A program made the translations under genes and the position numbers. The notes under the pieces are model-generated. The model searched no databases, had not been told where the DNA came from, and worked only from the letters and a program-made list of their open reading frames with translations. 64,000 bases of DNA from Pseudomonas sp. LB-090624 (GTDB taxonomy: Bacteria > Pseudomonadota > Gammaproteobacteria > Pseudomonadales > Pseudomonadaceae), in contig NZ_QJRL01000006.1 in the NCBI RefSeq assembly GCF_003205205.1, positions 62,001 through 126,000 on the forward strand, read 5' to 3'. Within the stretch, counting starts at the first letter, position 1; each line of letters starts with the position of its first letter. Positions 24,101 to 33,072 of this stretch are shown piece after piece.

Positions 24101-26349
24101 TGAACACGCCCGTCGATACCCCCGCCGAACTGCTCAGACTGCAGCTCGGCGAAACGGTCAACCTCTCACGCCGGCGCTTTCTGGCCGGCACTGCGGTCGG
24201 CGCCCTGGTGCTGGGTTTTGGCCTGCCCATGGGCGCGGCGCGCGTGCAGGCAGCAGCTGCGTCAACTGCAGAACGCGGTACCCAGGTGCCGGCGTTTCTG
24301 GAAATTCGCCCGGATGGCACGGTGCGCCTGCTCAGCCCGTTCGTGGAGGGCGGGCAAGGTCCGTTCACTGCCATGGCGCAGATCGTCGGTGAAGAACTGG
24401 ACGTCGACCCGGCCCAATTCGTGGTCGACAGCGCGCCCCCCGGCGAAGCCTATGTGGTGATGGAAAACGGCATGCGCATCACCGGTGGCAGTATGTCAGT
24501 ACGCATGAGCTACCCGACCATGCGCCGCCTGGGTGCCCTCGCCCGGGCCATGTTGTTGCAGGCAGGCGCCGCGCAACTGGGCGTGCCGGTCGAAGAGCTC
24601 TCCACCACCCCGGGTAACGTGGTACATACCACGACTGGCCGTTCGCTGCCCTATGGCGAACTCGCTGGGCGCGCCATGGACCTGCCGGTGCCCGACCCGG
24701 CTAGCGTCAAGCTGCGTGACCCCAGCCAGTTCCGCTGGATCGGCAAGCCCGTGCGCCGCCTGGATGCCTACGACAAGTCCACCGGCAAGGCCCAGTACTG
24801 CATCGACATCAAGGTAGATGACATGCTCCATGCCGCCGTGCAGCACGCACCGCGCCTGGGCATGACCGTGGGCAGCCTGCGCAACGAAGCACAGGTCAAG
24901 GCCATGACAGGCGTGCATTCGGTGCATCAATTGCCAGGCGCCGTGGCGGTGGTCGCCGAACGCTGGTGGCACGCCAAGCGTGCCGTAGAAGCCCTTCAGG
25001 TGGACTGGAAAGAGCCAGCCGCCGACAGCAAGTTACGGCCGATGCCGGCCGACTTCTCCAGCGACGGCTGGCGCGAGCACCTGGCCTCGGTCGACGGCCC
25101 CGCCCGGGATGAAGAGAACGAGGGTGATATCGCCGGCGCCCTGGCCAATGCCAAGACCAAGGTCGAGGCCAGCTACCACAACCAGTACCTCAACCATGCC
25201 CAGCTGGAACCACCGTCCGCCCTCGCCCGCTTCAACGCCGATGGCACCCTCGACGTGTGGTTGCCCAATCAGGCACCGGATATGTTCCGTGACGACATTG
25301 CCAAACGCACCGGCCTGGAAACCGGGCAGATCAACCTGCATTCGCCATTGCTGGGCGGCTTCTTCGGCCGCCACTTCCTGTACGACTCGGCCAATCCCTA
25401 CCCGCAGGCCATAACCTTGGCCAAGGCGGTGGGCCGGCCGGTGAAACTGATCTGGAGCCGCGAAGAGGAGTTCCTGCGCGATGTGCTGCGCCCGGTCGCC
25501 GTGGTGAAATTCCGCGCCGGGCTGGATGCCGATGGCATGCCGGTGGCGATCGAAGCGGTAAGCGCCACCGAAGGCCCGACGGAGGCCCTCGCTGGCAAGC
25601 AAGGTGACAAGATCGACCCGACCGCGCTTGAAGGGCTGTCGGGCAAGGCCTACGCCATTGCCAACAAACGCATCGCCCAGATCTACGTCAAAGGCCCGGC
25701 CATGCTCGGTTACTGGCGCTCGGTCGGTAACTCGCTGAACGACTTCTTCTACGAATCATTCCTGGACGAACTGGCTGACAAAGGCGGCAAGGACCCATTT
25801 GAACTGCGCCTGCACCTGCTGCGCGACAACCCGCGCCTGACCAACCTGTTGAATGCAGTGGCCGACTTGTCCGGTGGCTGGAAGCGCGGGCCTTTCACTG
25901 CCGAGGATGGCAGCAAGCGGGCACGTGGCGTGGCCATGGCCTCACCGTTCGGCTCGGAGGCTGCAGTCATCGCGGAGGTGTCGATAGAGAACGGCCAGGT
26001 CAGGGTGCACGATATCTGGCAAGCCATCGACCCGGGCAGCATCGTCAACCCGGCGATCATCGAGCACCAGGTCAACGGCGCTGTCGCCCTGGGCCTTTCG
26101 CAGACGCTGGTGGAAGAAGCGGTGTATGTCGACGGCAAGCCGCGCGCGCGCAATTATGACCTGTACCCGATCCTGCCACCTTCGCGCATGGCCCGGGTGC
26201 ATGTACGCATTGTCGAAAGCGGGGCGAAGATGGGCGGTATCGGTGAGCCACCGCTGCCCGCAGTGGCGCCAGCGGTAGCCAATGCGGTCGCGCAGCTTAC
26301 CGGCCAGCGCGTACGCAGCCTGCCAATGAGCCGTCACACCTTCAGCTAG
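24100..26349 (+). CDS. Molybdopterin-binding subunit of a molybdenum hydroxylase (Tat-exported, isoquinoline 1-oxidoreductase beta-like)
   Basis: A 749-residue catalytic subunit. The N-terminus has a twin-arginine signal (SRRRFLAGTAVG) followed by a hydrophobic stretch, so the folded Mo enzyme goes to the periplasm. Mo-cofactor loops are seen in FVEGGQGPFTAMAQIVGEEL, NGMRITGGSMSVRMS and NQYLNHAQLEPPSALARF. The C-terminal MGGIGEPPLPAVAPAVANAV holds the glutamate that acts as the base in this family. With the 2Fe-2S subunit and the cytochrome encoded downstream it should hydroxylate a substrate and send electrons to the respiratory chain rather than to NAD or O2. The absence of a FAD gene is consistent. 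An XdhC chaperone follows two genes later. Confidence 0.9.
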   Translation: MNTPVDTPAELLRLQLGETVNLSRRRFLAGTAVGALVLGFGLPMGAARVQAAAASTAERGTQVPAFLEIRPDGTVRLLSPFVEGGQGPFTAMAQIVGEELDVDPAQFVVDSAPPGEAYVVMENGMRITGGSMSVRMSYPTMRRLGALARAMLLQAGAAQLGVPVEELSTTPGNVVHTTTGRSLPYGELAGRAMDLPVPDPASVKLRDPSQFRWIGKPVRRLDAYDKSTGKAQYCIDIKVDDMLHAAVQHAPRLGMTVGSLRNEAQVKAMTGVHSVHQLPGAVAVVAERWWHAKRAVEALQVDWKEPAADSKLRPMPADFSSDGWREHLASVDGPARDEENEGDIAGALANAKTKVEASYHNQYLNHAQLEPPSALARFNADGTLDVWLPNQAPDMFRDDIAKRTGLETGQINLHSPLLGGFFGRHFLYDSANPYPQAITLAKAVGRPVKLIWSREEEFLRDVLRPVAVVKFRAGLDADGMPVAIEAVSATEGPTEALAGKQGDKIDPTALEGLSGKAYAIANKRIAQIYVKGPAMLGYWRSVGNSLNDFFYESFLDELADKGGKDPFELRLHLLRDNPRLTNLLNAVADLSGGWKRGPFTAEDGSKRARGVAMASPFGSEAAVIAEVSIENGQVRVHDIWQAIDPGSIVNPAIIEHQVNGAVALGLSQTLVEEAVYVDGKPRARNYDLYPILPPSRMARVHVRIVESGAKMGGIGEPPLPAVAPAVANAVAQLTGQRVRSLPMSRHTFS

Positions 26350-26366
26350 CGCACAAGGAATGCCCC

Positions 26367-27710
26367 ATGACCCACCGTTTCGCAAGAACCGCTGGCTGGC
26401 TGGCGCTGCCGTGCCTGGTCGCGGCAGGCCTGCTGGCCTGGTATGTCACCCGCGAGCCCGCCTCGCCGTTTACCGATGCACAGGCCAGCAGTGCCGACCC
26501 GGCGCTGGTCAGCCGGGGCGAGTATGTAGCCCGGCTGAGCGATTGCGTGGCCTGCCACAGCGTGCCAGGCGGCAAGCCGTTTGCAGGCGGGCTGCAAATG
26601 GCCACGCCGCTGGGGGCCATTCATGCCACCAACATCACCCCCGACCAGGGCACGGGTATCGGCAACTACAGCCTGGCCGACTTCGACCGCGCCGTGCGCC
26701 ACGGTGTCGCCCCCGCAGGTCGGCGACTTTACCCGGCCATGCCCTACCCGTCCTATGCCAAGCTCAGCGATGACGATGTGAAGGCGCTTTACGCGTTCTT
26801 CATGCACGGCGTACAGCCAGTGAAGCAGGCCAACCTGGCCAGCGACATCCCCTGGCCGCTGAACCTGCGCTGGCCCATCGCGCTGTGGAATGGGCTGTAC
26901 GCCGCCAACACGCCGTACGCCGCCAAGGCCGGTCAGGACGCACAATGGAACCGTGGCGCCTATCTCGTCCAGGGGCCCGGCCACTGCGGCAGCTGCCACA
27001 CACCACGCGGCCTGGCCTTCAACGAAAAAGCGCTGGATGACAGCGGCGAATCGTTCCTCGCCGGCGCACTGCTCGATGGCTGGTACGCACCCAGCCTGCG
27101 CACTGACCACAACACCGGGCTGGGGCGCTGGAGCGAGGCGGAAATCGCCCAGTTCCTGAAAACTGGCCGCAACCGGCATGCGGTGGTGTTCGGCTCGATG
27201 ACCGAGGCGTTCAACAACTCCACGCAGTTCATGAGTGACGGCGACCTGGGTGCCATTGCCCACTACCTCAAGTCGCTGCCTGGCGACCCGCAGCGTGATG
27301 GCGCACCGTGGCAGTATCAGGCAGAATCGGCAGCCGTGCGGCTCGACACGCCGGGGGCACACACCTATGTAACCCGCTGCGCCTCGTGCCATGGCCTGGA
27401 TGGCAAAGGCCAGGCCGAATGGATGCCGCCGTTGGCCGGGGCCACGTCGGCACTGGCGCAGGAGGACGCCTCGGCGATCAATATCACCCTGAACGGGTCG
27501 CAGCGGGTGGTGACTGCCGGGGTGCCGGATGCCTACCGCATGCCGGCTTTCCGCGAACAGCTGGGGGATCAGGAGATTGCCGAGGTGCTGAGCTTTGTGC
27601 GTTCAGCCTGGGGTAACCATGGTGGCGCGGTGAATGCGCAGGCGGTGGGCAAACTGCGCGGGCATACCGACCCGGCCAGCAGCAGTCCCATCATCTTGCA
27701 TATGCGCTGA
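26367..27710 (+). CDS. Membrane-anchored triheme cytochrome c, electron acceptor of the Mo hydroxylase
   Basis: A 447-residue protein with an N-terminal membrane segment (GWLALPCLVAAGLLAWYV) and three heme c sites: CVACH at residues 60-64, CGSCH at 207-211 and CASCH at 338-342. The three-domain plan and spacing fit the cytochrome subunits of alcohol dehydrogenase and of isoquinoline-type hydroxylases. It should receive electrons from the 2Fe-2S subunit in the periplasm and hand them to ubiquinone or a terminal oxidase. AAGGAATGCCCC precedes the ATG. It is 17 bases after the Mo subunit gene, so it is in the same operon. Confidence 0.9.
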   Translation: MTHRFARTAGWLALPCLVAAGLLAWYVTREPASPFTDAQASSADPALVSRGEYVARLSDCVACHSVPGGKPFAGGLQMATPLGAIHATNITPDQGTGIGNYSLADFDRAVRHGVAPAGRRLYPAMPYPSYAKLSDDDVKALYAFFMHGVQPVKQANLASDIPWPLNLRWPIALWNGLYAANTPYAAKAGQDAQWNRGAYLVQGPGHCGSCHTPRGLAFNEKALDDSGESFLAGALLDGWYAPSLRTDHNTGLGRWSEAEIAQFLKTGRNRHAVVFGSMTEAFNNSTQFMSDGDLGAIAHYLKSLPGDPQRDGAPWQYQAESAAVRLDTPGAHTYVTRCASCHGLDGKGQAEWMPPLAGATSALAQEDASAINITLNGSQRVVTAGVPDAYRMPAFREQLGDQEIAEVLSFVRSAWGNHGGAVNAQAVGKLRGHTDPASSSPIILHMR

Positions 27711-27759
27711 CGCCGGGTGCCTGTGCCGGCCTTTGAATATCAGGGTTAATGGAGCCTCA

Positions 27760-28779
27760 ATGGAAAGCATCGACCTGCTGGTCCTACGCACCACCCGAGA
27801 CTGGCTCGCCGCCGGCCACCGCGCCCTGCTCGCCACCGTCGCCCGCACCTGGGGCTCCTCGCCCCGCCCGGTCGGCTCGATGATGGCCTTGCGCAGCGAT
27901 GGGCGGGTGGTCGGCAGTGTGTCCGGCGGCTGCATCGAGGACGATCTCATCCACCGCTACACCCGTGCCTACGGCGGCCCGGGCATGCCCACCAGCCTGC
28001 CCCAGGTGGTGCGCTATGGCGTCAGCGCCGATGAAGCCCACCGCTTCGGGCTGCCCTGCGGCGGCACGCTCGAACTGGTGCTGGAGTTCGCCCCTTCATT
28101 ACCGCACCTGGAGCAGCTGCTGGCCTGCCTGGATAGCGGGAGCCTGGTACGCCGCGACCTCGACCTGCGCAGCGGCGCAGCCAACCTCACCGCCACTGCC
28201 ACACCTGAACTGTTCAGTTTCGATGGCCAGCGCCTGCTCAGCACCCTCGGCCCCGGTTACCGCCTGCTGCTGATCGGTGCCGGGGCACTGGCCGAGTATC
28301 TGGCCACCATGGCCTTGTTCAATGGCTTCAGCGTTTCGTTGTGCGACCCGCGCCCGGAGTACACGGCGGGTTGGAGCATCGCCGGGGTCACCTTGCTGCC
28401 CGGCATGCCGGACGATGTGGTCCGCGCCTTCAGCGCAGATGTGCGCAGTGCCATCGTCGCCGTCAGCCACGACCCCAAGTTGGACGACCTGGCGCTGCTC
28501 GAGGCCTTGCACAGCCCGGCGTTCTACATCGGCGCCATTGGCTCGCGACGCAACAGCCAGCTGCGCCGGGAGCGGCTGATCGAGCACTTTGGGGAAAGCG
28601 AAGCATCGCTGCAGCGCCTGCACGGTCCAATCGGCATTTATATCGGCAGCAAGACCCCGGCGGAAATCGCCGTCAGCGTCATGGCCGAGATTCTTGCGGC
28701 CAAGAATGATGTCAGTTTGCCCAGCGCCGTCGACGTGACCAAGGCCAAGGAAGCCAGACAGCTGGCGCAGTCCCTGTAG
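27760..28779 (+). CDS. XdhC family molybdenum-cofactor sulfurylation/insertion factor
   Basis: A 339-residue cytoplasmic protein with the XdhC-CoxI domain at the N-terminus (ALLATVARTWGSSPRPVGSMMALRSDGRVVGSVSGGCIEDDL, where the SGGCIE cysteine binds sulfur) and the Rossmann-like XdhC_C domain behind it (YRLLLIGAGALAEYLATMALFNGFSVSLCDPR). The late IGAIGSRRNSQLRRERL and PIGIYIGSKTPAEIAVSVMAEILA stretches are standard. It matures the Mo cofactor and hands it to the catalytic subunit encoded two genes upstream. The ATG at 27760 behind GGAGCC is chosen over an in-frame start at 27634 that lies inside the cytochrome gene. It ends the operon. Confidence 0.87.
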   Translation: MESIDLLVLRTTRDWLAAGHRALLATVARTWGSSPRPVGSMMALRSDGRVVGSVSGGCIEDDLIHRYTRAYGGPGMPTSLPQVVRYGVSADEAHRFGLPCGGTLELVLEFAPSLPHLEQLLACLDSGSLVRRDLDLRSGAANLTATATPELFSFDGQRLLSTLGPGYRLLLIGAGALAEYLATMALFNGFSVSLCDPRPEYTAGWSIAGVTLLPGMPDDVVRAFSADVRSAIVAVSHDPKLDDLALLEALHSPAFYIGAIGSRRNSQLRRERLIEHFGESEASLQRLHGPIGIYIGSKTPAEIAVSVMAEILAAKNDVSLPSAVDVTKAKEARQLAQSL

Positions 28780-28795
28780 GCGCGTGCCCAGGCAG

Positions 28796-29584
28796 TCATT
28801 GCCAGCGCTCCAGGTTCTGCTTCACAAGCTGCTCGGGCAAGTCTCCACCCACGATCTTGGCCATCTCGCGTGCCAGTGCCTCGCGCAGCTGCGGCTGGTT
28901 ACAGGGCGAATCGTGCGAAATTGCCAGGTACAACCCTTCGCTGGACACAGGGGGCTGCAGCACCTGCACAGCGCCTGCAATACCCAAGGTGCGCGCCAGC
29001 GCCATGCCGGGGTACTGCTCGTACACCACATAATCGCTGCGCTTGTGCATCAACTTCTCGAACGCCTGCCGGGCGCCGGGCACCGCTTCGAGGGTGAGGT
29101 TGGCGTGGGCGTACTCATCGAACTGCTGCCCGTGGCTGTTATTGACCAAAGTACCGCCCTTGCGCCCCTTGAGGTCGGACCATTGCCGGTAGGCGAAGGC
29201 ATTGTCCTGACGCACCCAGATCACGCTGGGGGTGTACAGGAACGGCGGGGCGATGAAGTCCATCTGCTGACGGCGGGCGTCGGTCTGGAAATAACCGGCG
29301 AGCAAGTCGATACGCCCGGTGCGAACTTCTTCCTGGGCACGCGACCACGGCCCTCCGTAGACCACCTCGACTTCGAGCCCCAATTGCTTGCCCAGGTACT
29401 TGAGCAGGTCGGCATTGGCACCAATCAATTGCTGAGGGTTTAGCGGGTCACGCCACAGGTAGGGCGGGTATTCAGGGTTACCAGTAGCGGTCAGCCGTCG
29501 ACAGGCATCGTCCGCTACCGCCGCGAGGGGCAGCAGCGACAGGCACAACAGGAGCAGGGCGTGGCGAAAGCAACGCTCGATCAT
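28796..29584 (-). CDS. Periplasmic solute-binding protein (SBP_bac_3 type), orphan
   Basis: A 262-residue exported protein with signal peptide MIERCFRHALLLLCLSLLPLAAVA. The mature part starts CRRLTATGNPEYPPYLWRD, the usual first strand and ligand loop, and later has GYFQTDARRQQMDFIAPP and GRIDLLAGYF. This is the amino acid-binding fold, but there are no ABC permease or ATPase genes beside it, and pseudomonads also use such proteins as sensors or quorum-like binders. The substrate is not predictable. It converges with the XdhC gene, 16 bases away. Confidence 0.8.
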   Translation of the reverse strand: MIERCFRHALLLLCLSLLPLAAVADDACRRLTATGNPEYPPYLWRDPLNPQQLIGANADLLKYLGKQLGLEVEVVYGGPWSRAQEEVRTGRIDLLAGYFQTDARRQQMDFIAPPFLYTPSVIWVRQDNAFAYRQWSDLKGRKGGTLVNNSHGQQFDEYAHANLTLEAVPGARQAFEKLMHKRSDYVVYEQYPGMALARTLGIAGAVQVLQPPVSSEGLYLAISHDSPCNQPQLREALAREMAKIVGGDLPEQLVKQNLERWQ

Positions 29585-29769
29585 CTACGACCCTCGGCAC
29601 ATGTAACATCCGGCGACCCGGCGCGGTGGCCAAAGGCTGCCACCTCCTGTGGTCGACTGCAGCAATCATCGATGCGTGCCAGAGACAGTCTGGACCATCA
29701 GCGGCGAGGAGGACAGCCTTTCATCGGCCAGAAGCACTGTGTGGGGGGGGCGTTCGCGAGCCTGCGCGC

Positions 29770-29970
29770 TCAGTCGGCATTCTGCCGCTTGGCCGCTTTC
29801 TTGGTGATGGCCTTCATACGCGTCGCCGCGCGTTGCACGGTGGCCATCTTCTCGGGGCGCTTCATGCCCCGCCATTTGCGGATTTCTTCTCGGGTACGGC
29901 CGCAGCTCACGCACAGCTCGCTATTGAGCTGGCATAACGAAACACAGGGGTTGTCGATGTCTTTGGCCAT
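29770..29970 (-). CDS. DUF1289 family protein
   Basis: A 66-residue protein with the conserved N-terminal cysteines PCVSLCQLNSELCVSCGRTREEIRKW (CxxxC-x6-CxxC pattern), followed by a basic helical tail. DUF1289 proteins are small putative zinc- or iron-sulfur-binding proteins of unknown role, often fused to or near other genes in proteobacteria. It lies eight bases after the stop of the 105-residue gene at 29979 and is probably in its transcript. Confidence 0.8.
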   Translation of the reverse strand: MAKDIDNPCVSLCQLNSELCVSCGRTREEIRKWRGMKRPEKMATVQRAATRMKAITKKAAKRQNAD

Positions 29971-29978
29971 GCCACCAC

Positions 29979-30296
29979 TCAGCCAGGCAATTCTGCCCGC
30001 GCATGCTCGCCGGCGTTATTGAATACCTGGCGCACTTCCTCGGCCTTGCCCTTGCTCACCGAGTGGGCAGCCACGAGTTCGTCGACAACACGCAGCCCCT
30101 GATCCACTGCAGTGGCCAGTTGCTCGGCATCGGAGGCGTCAGCGATATCACCCAGATAAGGAGCGATGAGGTACACGTAACGGTCCTGCAGCTTGAGCGT
30201 TTCCAGCGCGTCGAGGGCTTTCTGGAACCGATCGGCAGCGGCAGGGCTCATGCTCAATTTATCGAAATGAATCAGGCTCACACGGTCAGTGGCCAT
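29979..30296 (-). CDS. Conserved hypothetical helical protein
   Basis: A 105-residue, mainly helical protein. The ATG at 30296 (MATDRVSLIHFDKLSMSPAA) has GGAGATTCGTCAAC before it; longer frames reach up to 30860 but lack a ribosome site and overlap the BCCT gene. QKALDALETLKLQDRYVYLIAPYLGDIADASDAEQL suggests an amphipathic helical pair. No signal peptide or membrane helix is present. I do not recognise a family. It forms a two-gene unit with the DUF1289 gene. Confidence 0.6.
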   Translation of the reverse strand: MATDRVSLIHFDKLSMSPAAADRFQKALDALETLKLQDRYVYLIAPYLGDIADASDAEQLATAVDQGLRVVDELVAAHSVSKGKAEEVRQVFNNAGEHARAELPG

Positions 30297-30612
30297 GTTG
30301 ACGAATCTCCGTTTCCTGGTACGGCCAGGCCCACAGGCAGCAGCGCTTCTACGCGGCTCGAATGTGCGGGCCGGGGTAATGCCCATCAGGGTACCAGAAG
30401 CCGAGGCAGAATGGGCCACTGCCCCCAGAACTAAAAGTATTTGCCAAGTCGCGCAATGGACGCCCCAGGGCGTTATCGGGACAGGTGCCGCCGTTGACCG
30501 CGCAGGATAATCGCGCCAGCACTTCACCCCGCCGAGGCCATCAGCGCCCTCGGTAGCCCACACAACAACAAGCCTGCCCGCGCAGGTAAGCCACTCAGGG
30601 GCCTCATCATTC
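30297..30612. other. Non-coding stretch between a hypothetical gene and the BCCT gene
   Basis: These 316 bases hold the divergent promoters for the two-gene unit (minus) and the BCCT transporter (plus). I see no confident promoter box, gene or repeat. A gap of this size upstream of an osmolyte transporter could contain regulator sites. Confidence 0.5.
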
Positions 30613-32358
30613 ATGGCAAAGGAACACATCAACGAAACACTCGACCTTGGCGTGACCGACCCCTCGAAAACCGCAGAAGCCCGCCAAGACCGGCATTTCG
30701 AGGGCAAGCTGGACTGGATCGTCTTCGGTTTCACCAGCCTTTTGGCCATCGCCTTCGTGCTCTGGGGCCTGTTCAACCAGGCCAGCCTGGCCAACAGCGC
30801 CTCAGGTGCACAATCCTGGGTCATCCTGAATTTCGGCTGGTTCTTCGTGCTCACCTCCACGCTGTTCGTGGTGTTCGTGCTGTGGCTGGCGGCCAGCCGC
30901 TATGGCCGGGTACCGCTGGGCCGTGATGGCGAACAGCCAGAATTTCGTACGGTGTCGTGGGTGGCAATGATGTTCAGCGCCGGCATGGGCATTGGCCTGA
31001 TGTTCTTCGGCGTGGCCGAGCCCCTGTCGCACTACGTGTCACCACCGCCAGGTTCGGCCAGCGGGCAGACCAGCGAAGCGATGCAGGTGGCGATGGCCAC
31101 GACACTGTTCCACTGGACCCTGCACCCTTGGGCGATGTACGCCATCGTCGGCCTGGTGATCGCCTATGGCACCTTCCGCCGGGGCCGCTCACAGTTGATT
31201 TCTGCCGCGTTCCGGCCATTGATCGGCAAGCACGCCAACGGCCCGCTCGGCCGCCTGATCGACATGATGGCGATCTTCGCCACCCTGTTCGGTTCAGCCG
31301 CCTCGCTGGGCCTGGGTGCCCTGCAGATTGCCGGTGGCCTGGAATACAACGGCTGGGTCGAAAGCCCTGGCAAGCTGTTCTACATCTCGATCATCACCCT
31401 GCTGACCGTTGCCTTTGTGTCCTCGGCGGTGTCGGGCATCGGCAAGGGTATCCAGTGGCTGTCCAACATCAACATGGTGCTGGCGCTGGTGCTGGCGGTG
31501 TTCGTGTTCATGGTCGGGCCGACCCTGCTGATGCTCAACCTGCTGCCGACCTCGCTCGGCATCTATATCAAGATGCTCCCGGAAATGATGGCCCGCACCA
31601 ACGCCAGCGGCGGTGAACAGATGGACAGCTGGCTGGCCGGCTGGACCGTGTTCTACTGGGCTTGGTGGATATCCTGGACGCCATTCGTGGGCATGTTCAT
31701 CGCCCGCATCAGCCGCGGCCGCACCATCCGCCAGTTCGTTACCGGGGTACTGCTGGTACCGAGCCTGGTCAGCCTGGTGTGGTTCACCGTGTTCGGCGGC
31801 GCCGCCATCGATGCACTGCGCGAAGGCGCGTTCCAGCTGGCCAACGGCGCGGTCAACAGCAACCATGCGCTGTACCAGTTGCTTGACAGCTACCCGCTGG
31901 CTTCGGCGACCTCGGTGCTGGTAATGGTGCTGGTGGGTATCTTCTTCGTCTCCGGTGCCGACGCGGCCTCGCTGGTGATGGGCACGCTGTCGGAACATGG
32001 CACCACCACGCCCTCCCGGCGCACGGTGATTTTCTGGGGCGCGCTGACCGGCACGGTGGCGGCGATCATGCTGGCGATCGGCGACCCGCGTGACCCCGGA
32101 AAGGCGCTGACCGGGCTGCAGAACCTGACCATCGTCGTGGCCCTGCCGTTCGTGGTGGTGATGGTGCTGCTGTGCCTGGCGCTGTACCGCGACCTGCGCA
32201 AGGACCCGATGATGCTGCGTCACCTGCGTGGCAACGAGCTGATCGAAAAGGCCGTGCTGTACGGCGCCGTGAAACATGGCGAGGAGTTCTACATCGTGGT
32301 GCAGGAAAAGAAGGCTTCGCTGAAACCGGCGGCAGCAAGCGAAATGTCCGAAACCTGA
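30613..32358 (+). CDS. BCCT-family choline/glycine betaine/carnitine transporter
   Basis: A 581-residue secondary transporter with twelve helices. The BCCT hallmark GMGIGLMFFGVAEPLSHY and the tryptophan-rich WAWWISWTPFVGMFIARISRGRTIRQF are intact. The C-terminal tail of about 50 residues (RDLRKDPMMLRHLRGNELIEKAV and beyond) is long and charged, as in osmotically regulated members such as BetT. It should take up quaternary ammonium compounds using sodium or proton coupling, either for osmoprotection or as carbon source. No catabolic gene is beside it. CAGGGG lies upstream of the ATG. It faces the response regulator gene, separated by a hairpin. Confidence 0.88.
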   Translation: MAKEHINETLDLGVTDPSKTAEARQDRHFEGKLDWIVFGFTSLLAIAFVLWGLFNQASLANSASGAQSWVILNFGWFFVLTSTLFVVFVLWLAASRYGRVPLGRDGEQPEFRTVSWVAMMFSAGMGIGLMFFGVAEPLSHYVSPPPGSASGQTSEAMQVAMATTLFHWTLHPWAMYAIVGLVIAYGTFRRGRSQLISAAFRPLIGKHANGPLGRLIDMMAIFATLFGSAASLGLGALQIAGGLEYNGWVESPGKLFYISIITLLTVAFVSSAVSGIGKGIQWLSNINMVLALVLAVFVFMVGPTLLMLNLLPTSLGIYIKMLPEMMARTNASGGEQMDSWLAGWTVFYWAWWISWTPFVGMFIARISRGRTIRQFVTGVLLVPSLVSLVWFTVFGGAAIDALREGAFQLANGAVNSNHALYQLLDSYPLASATSVLVMVLVGIFFVSGADAASLVMGTLSEHGTTTPSRRTVIFWGALTGTVAAIMLAIGDPRDPGKALTGLQNLTIVVALPFVVVMVLLCLALYRDLRKDPMMLRHLRGNELIEKAVLYGAVKHGEEFYIVVQEKKASLKPAAASEMSET

Positions 32359-32370
32359 CCCTTGAGGCCT

Positions 32371-32394
32371 GCGCGGTCCCCTGCAGGACCGCGC
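32371..32394. terminator. Bidirectional hairpin between BCCT and response regulator genes
   Basis: GCGCGGTCC pairs with GGACCGCGC around CCCTGCA-like loop bases, nine pairs, between converging stops at 32358 and 32410. AAGCTTT follows on the plus strand. Confidence 0.6.
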
Positions 32395-32409
32395 AAGCTT
32401 TCACACGGG

Positions 32410-33072
32410 TTATTCGAACTCCAGGCTATACCCCACCCCATACACCGAGCGGATCGGGTCATGCGCCGGGGTAATCGCGGTCAACTTGCGCCGCAGGTTC
32501 TTCACATGGCTGTCCACCGTGCGGTCAGCCACCACCCGGTGGTCCTGGTAGATGTGGTTCATCAACTGGTCGCGCGACAGCACCTGCCCCGGGCGCACCG
32601 CCAGCGCCGCCAGCATGCGGAACTCCACGGGCGTGAGTTCCAGTGCCACACCGCGATAGCGTGCCTGGAACGCCCGAGCATCCAGCTCCAGGCCGAGGCT
32701 GCCAGGCTGCTCGCCACTGCGGCGCAGCACCGCCTTGACCCGCGCCACCAGCTCTCGCGGCGAAAACGGCTTGCAGATATAGTCGTCCGCGCCCAGTTCC
32801 AGGCCCAGCAGGCGGTCGATCTCGTCGACACGGGCAGTCATCATGATCAACGGCACGCGGCTGAAACCGCGGAGCTCGCGGCAAATATCCAGGCCGTCAC
32901 GGCCCGGCAGCATCAGGTCAAGCAGGACCAGCGCGTACTGGCCCTGGCGAATGGCCGGAATCACCCCCAGGCCGTCGGCCAGGTGCTCGACGCTATAGCC
33001 GCCCGCGCGCAGGTAATCGCCCACCAATGCCGCAAGCTTGGGCTCATCTTCCACCAGCAGAATCCGGCTCAT
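32410..33072 (-). CDS. OmpR-family response regulator (BaeR-like)
   Basis: A 220-residue response regulator. The receiver has the acidic pair in VEDE, the phospho-acceptor Asp52 in LLDLMLPG, the switch threonine in MMTAR and the lysine in CKPFSPREL. The DNA-binding winged helix follows from about residue 125 (LELTPVEFRMLAALAVRPGQVLSRDQLMNHIYQD, then RTVDSHVKNLRRKL and VYGVGYSLE). Its start overlaps the stop of the kinase gene (ATGA), so the pair are co-translated. The pair is divergent from a complete RND efflux operon. A tandem 11-bp repeat in that promoter region is a fitting binding site. BaeR similarity comes from the overall organisation and memory. Confidence 0.9.
   Translation of the reverse strand: MSRILLVEDEPKLAALVGDYLRAGGYSVEHLADGLGVIPAIRQGQYALVLLDLMLPGRDGLDICRELRGFSRVPLIMMTARVDEIDRLLGLELGADDYICKPFSPRELVARVKAVLRRSGEQPGSLGLELDARAFQARYRGVALELTPVEFRMLAALAVRPGQVLSRDQLMNHIYQDHRVVADRTVDSHVKNLRRKLTAITPAHDPIRSVYGVGYSLEFE

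Noticed and set aside
29979..30860. A 293-codon version of the hypothetical gene extending to 30860
   Set aside because: The first 188 codons overlap the BCCT gene antisense and lack a ribosome site; the ATG at 30296 has GGAG upstream.
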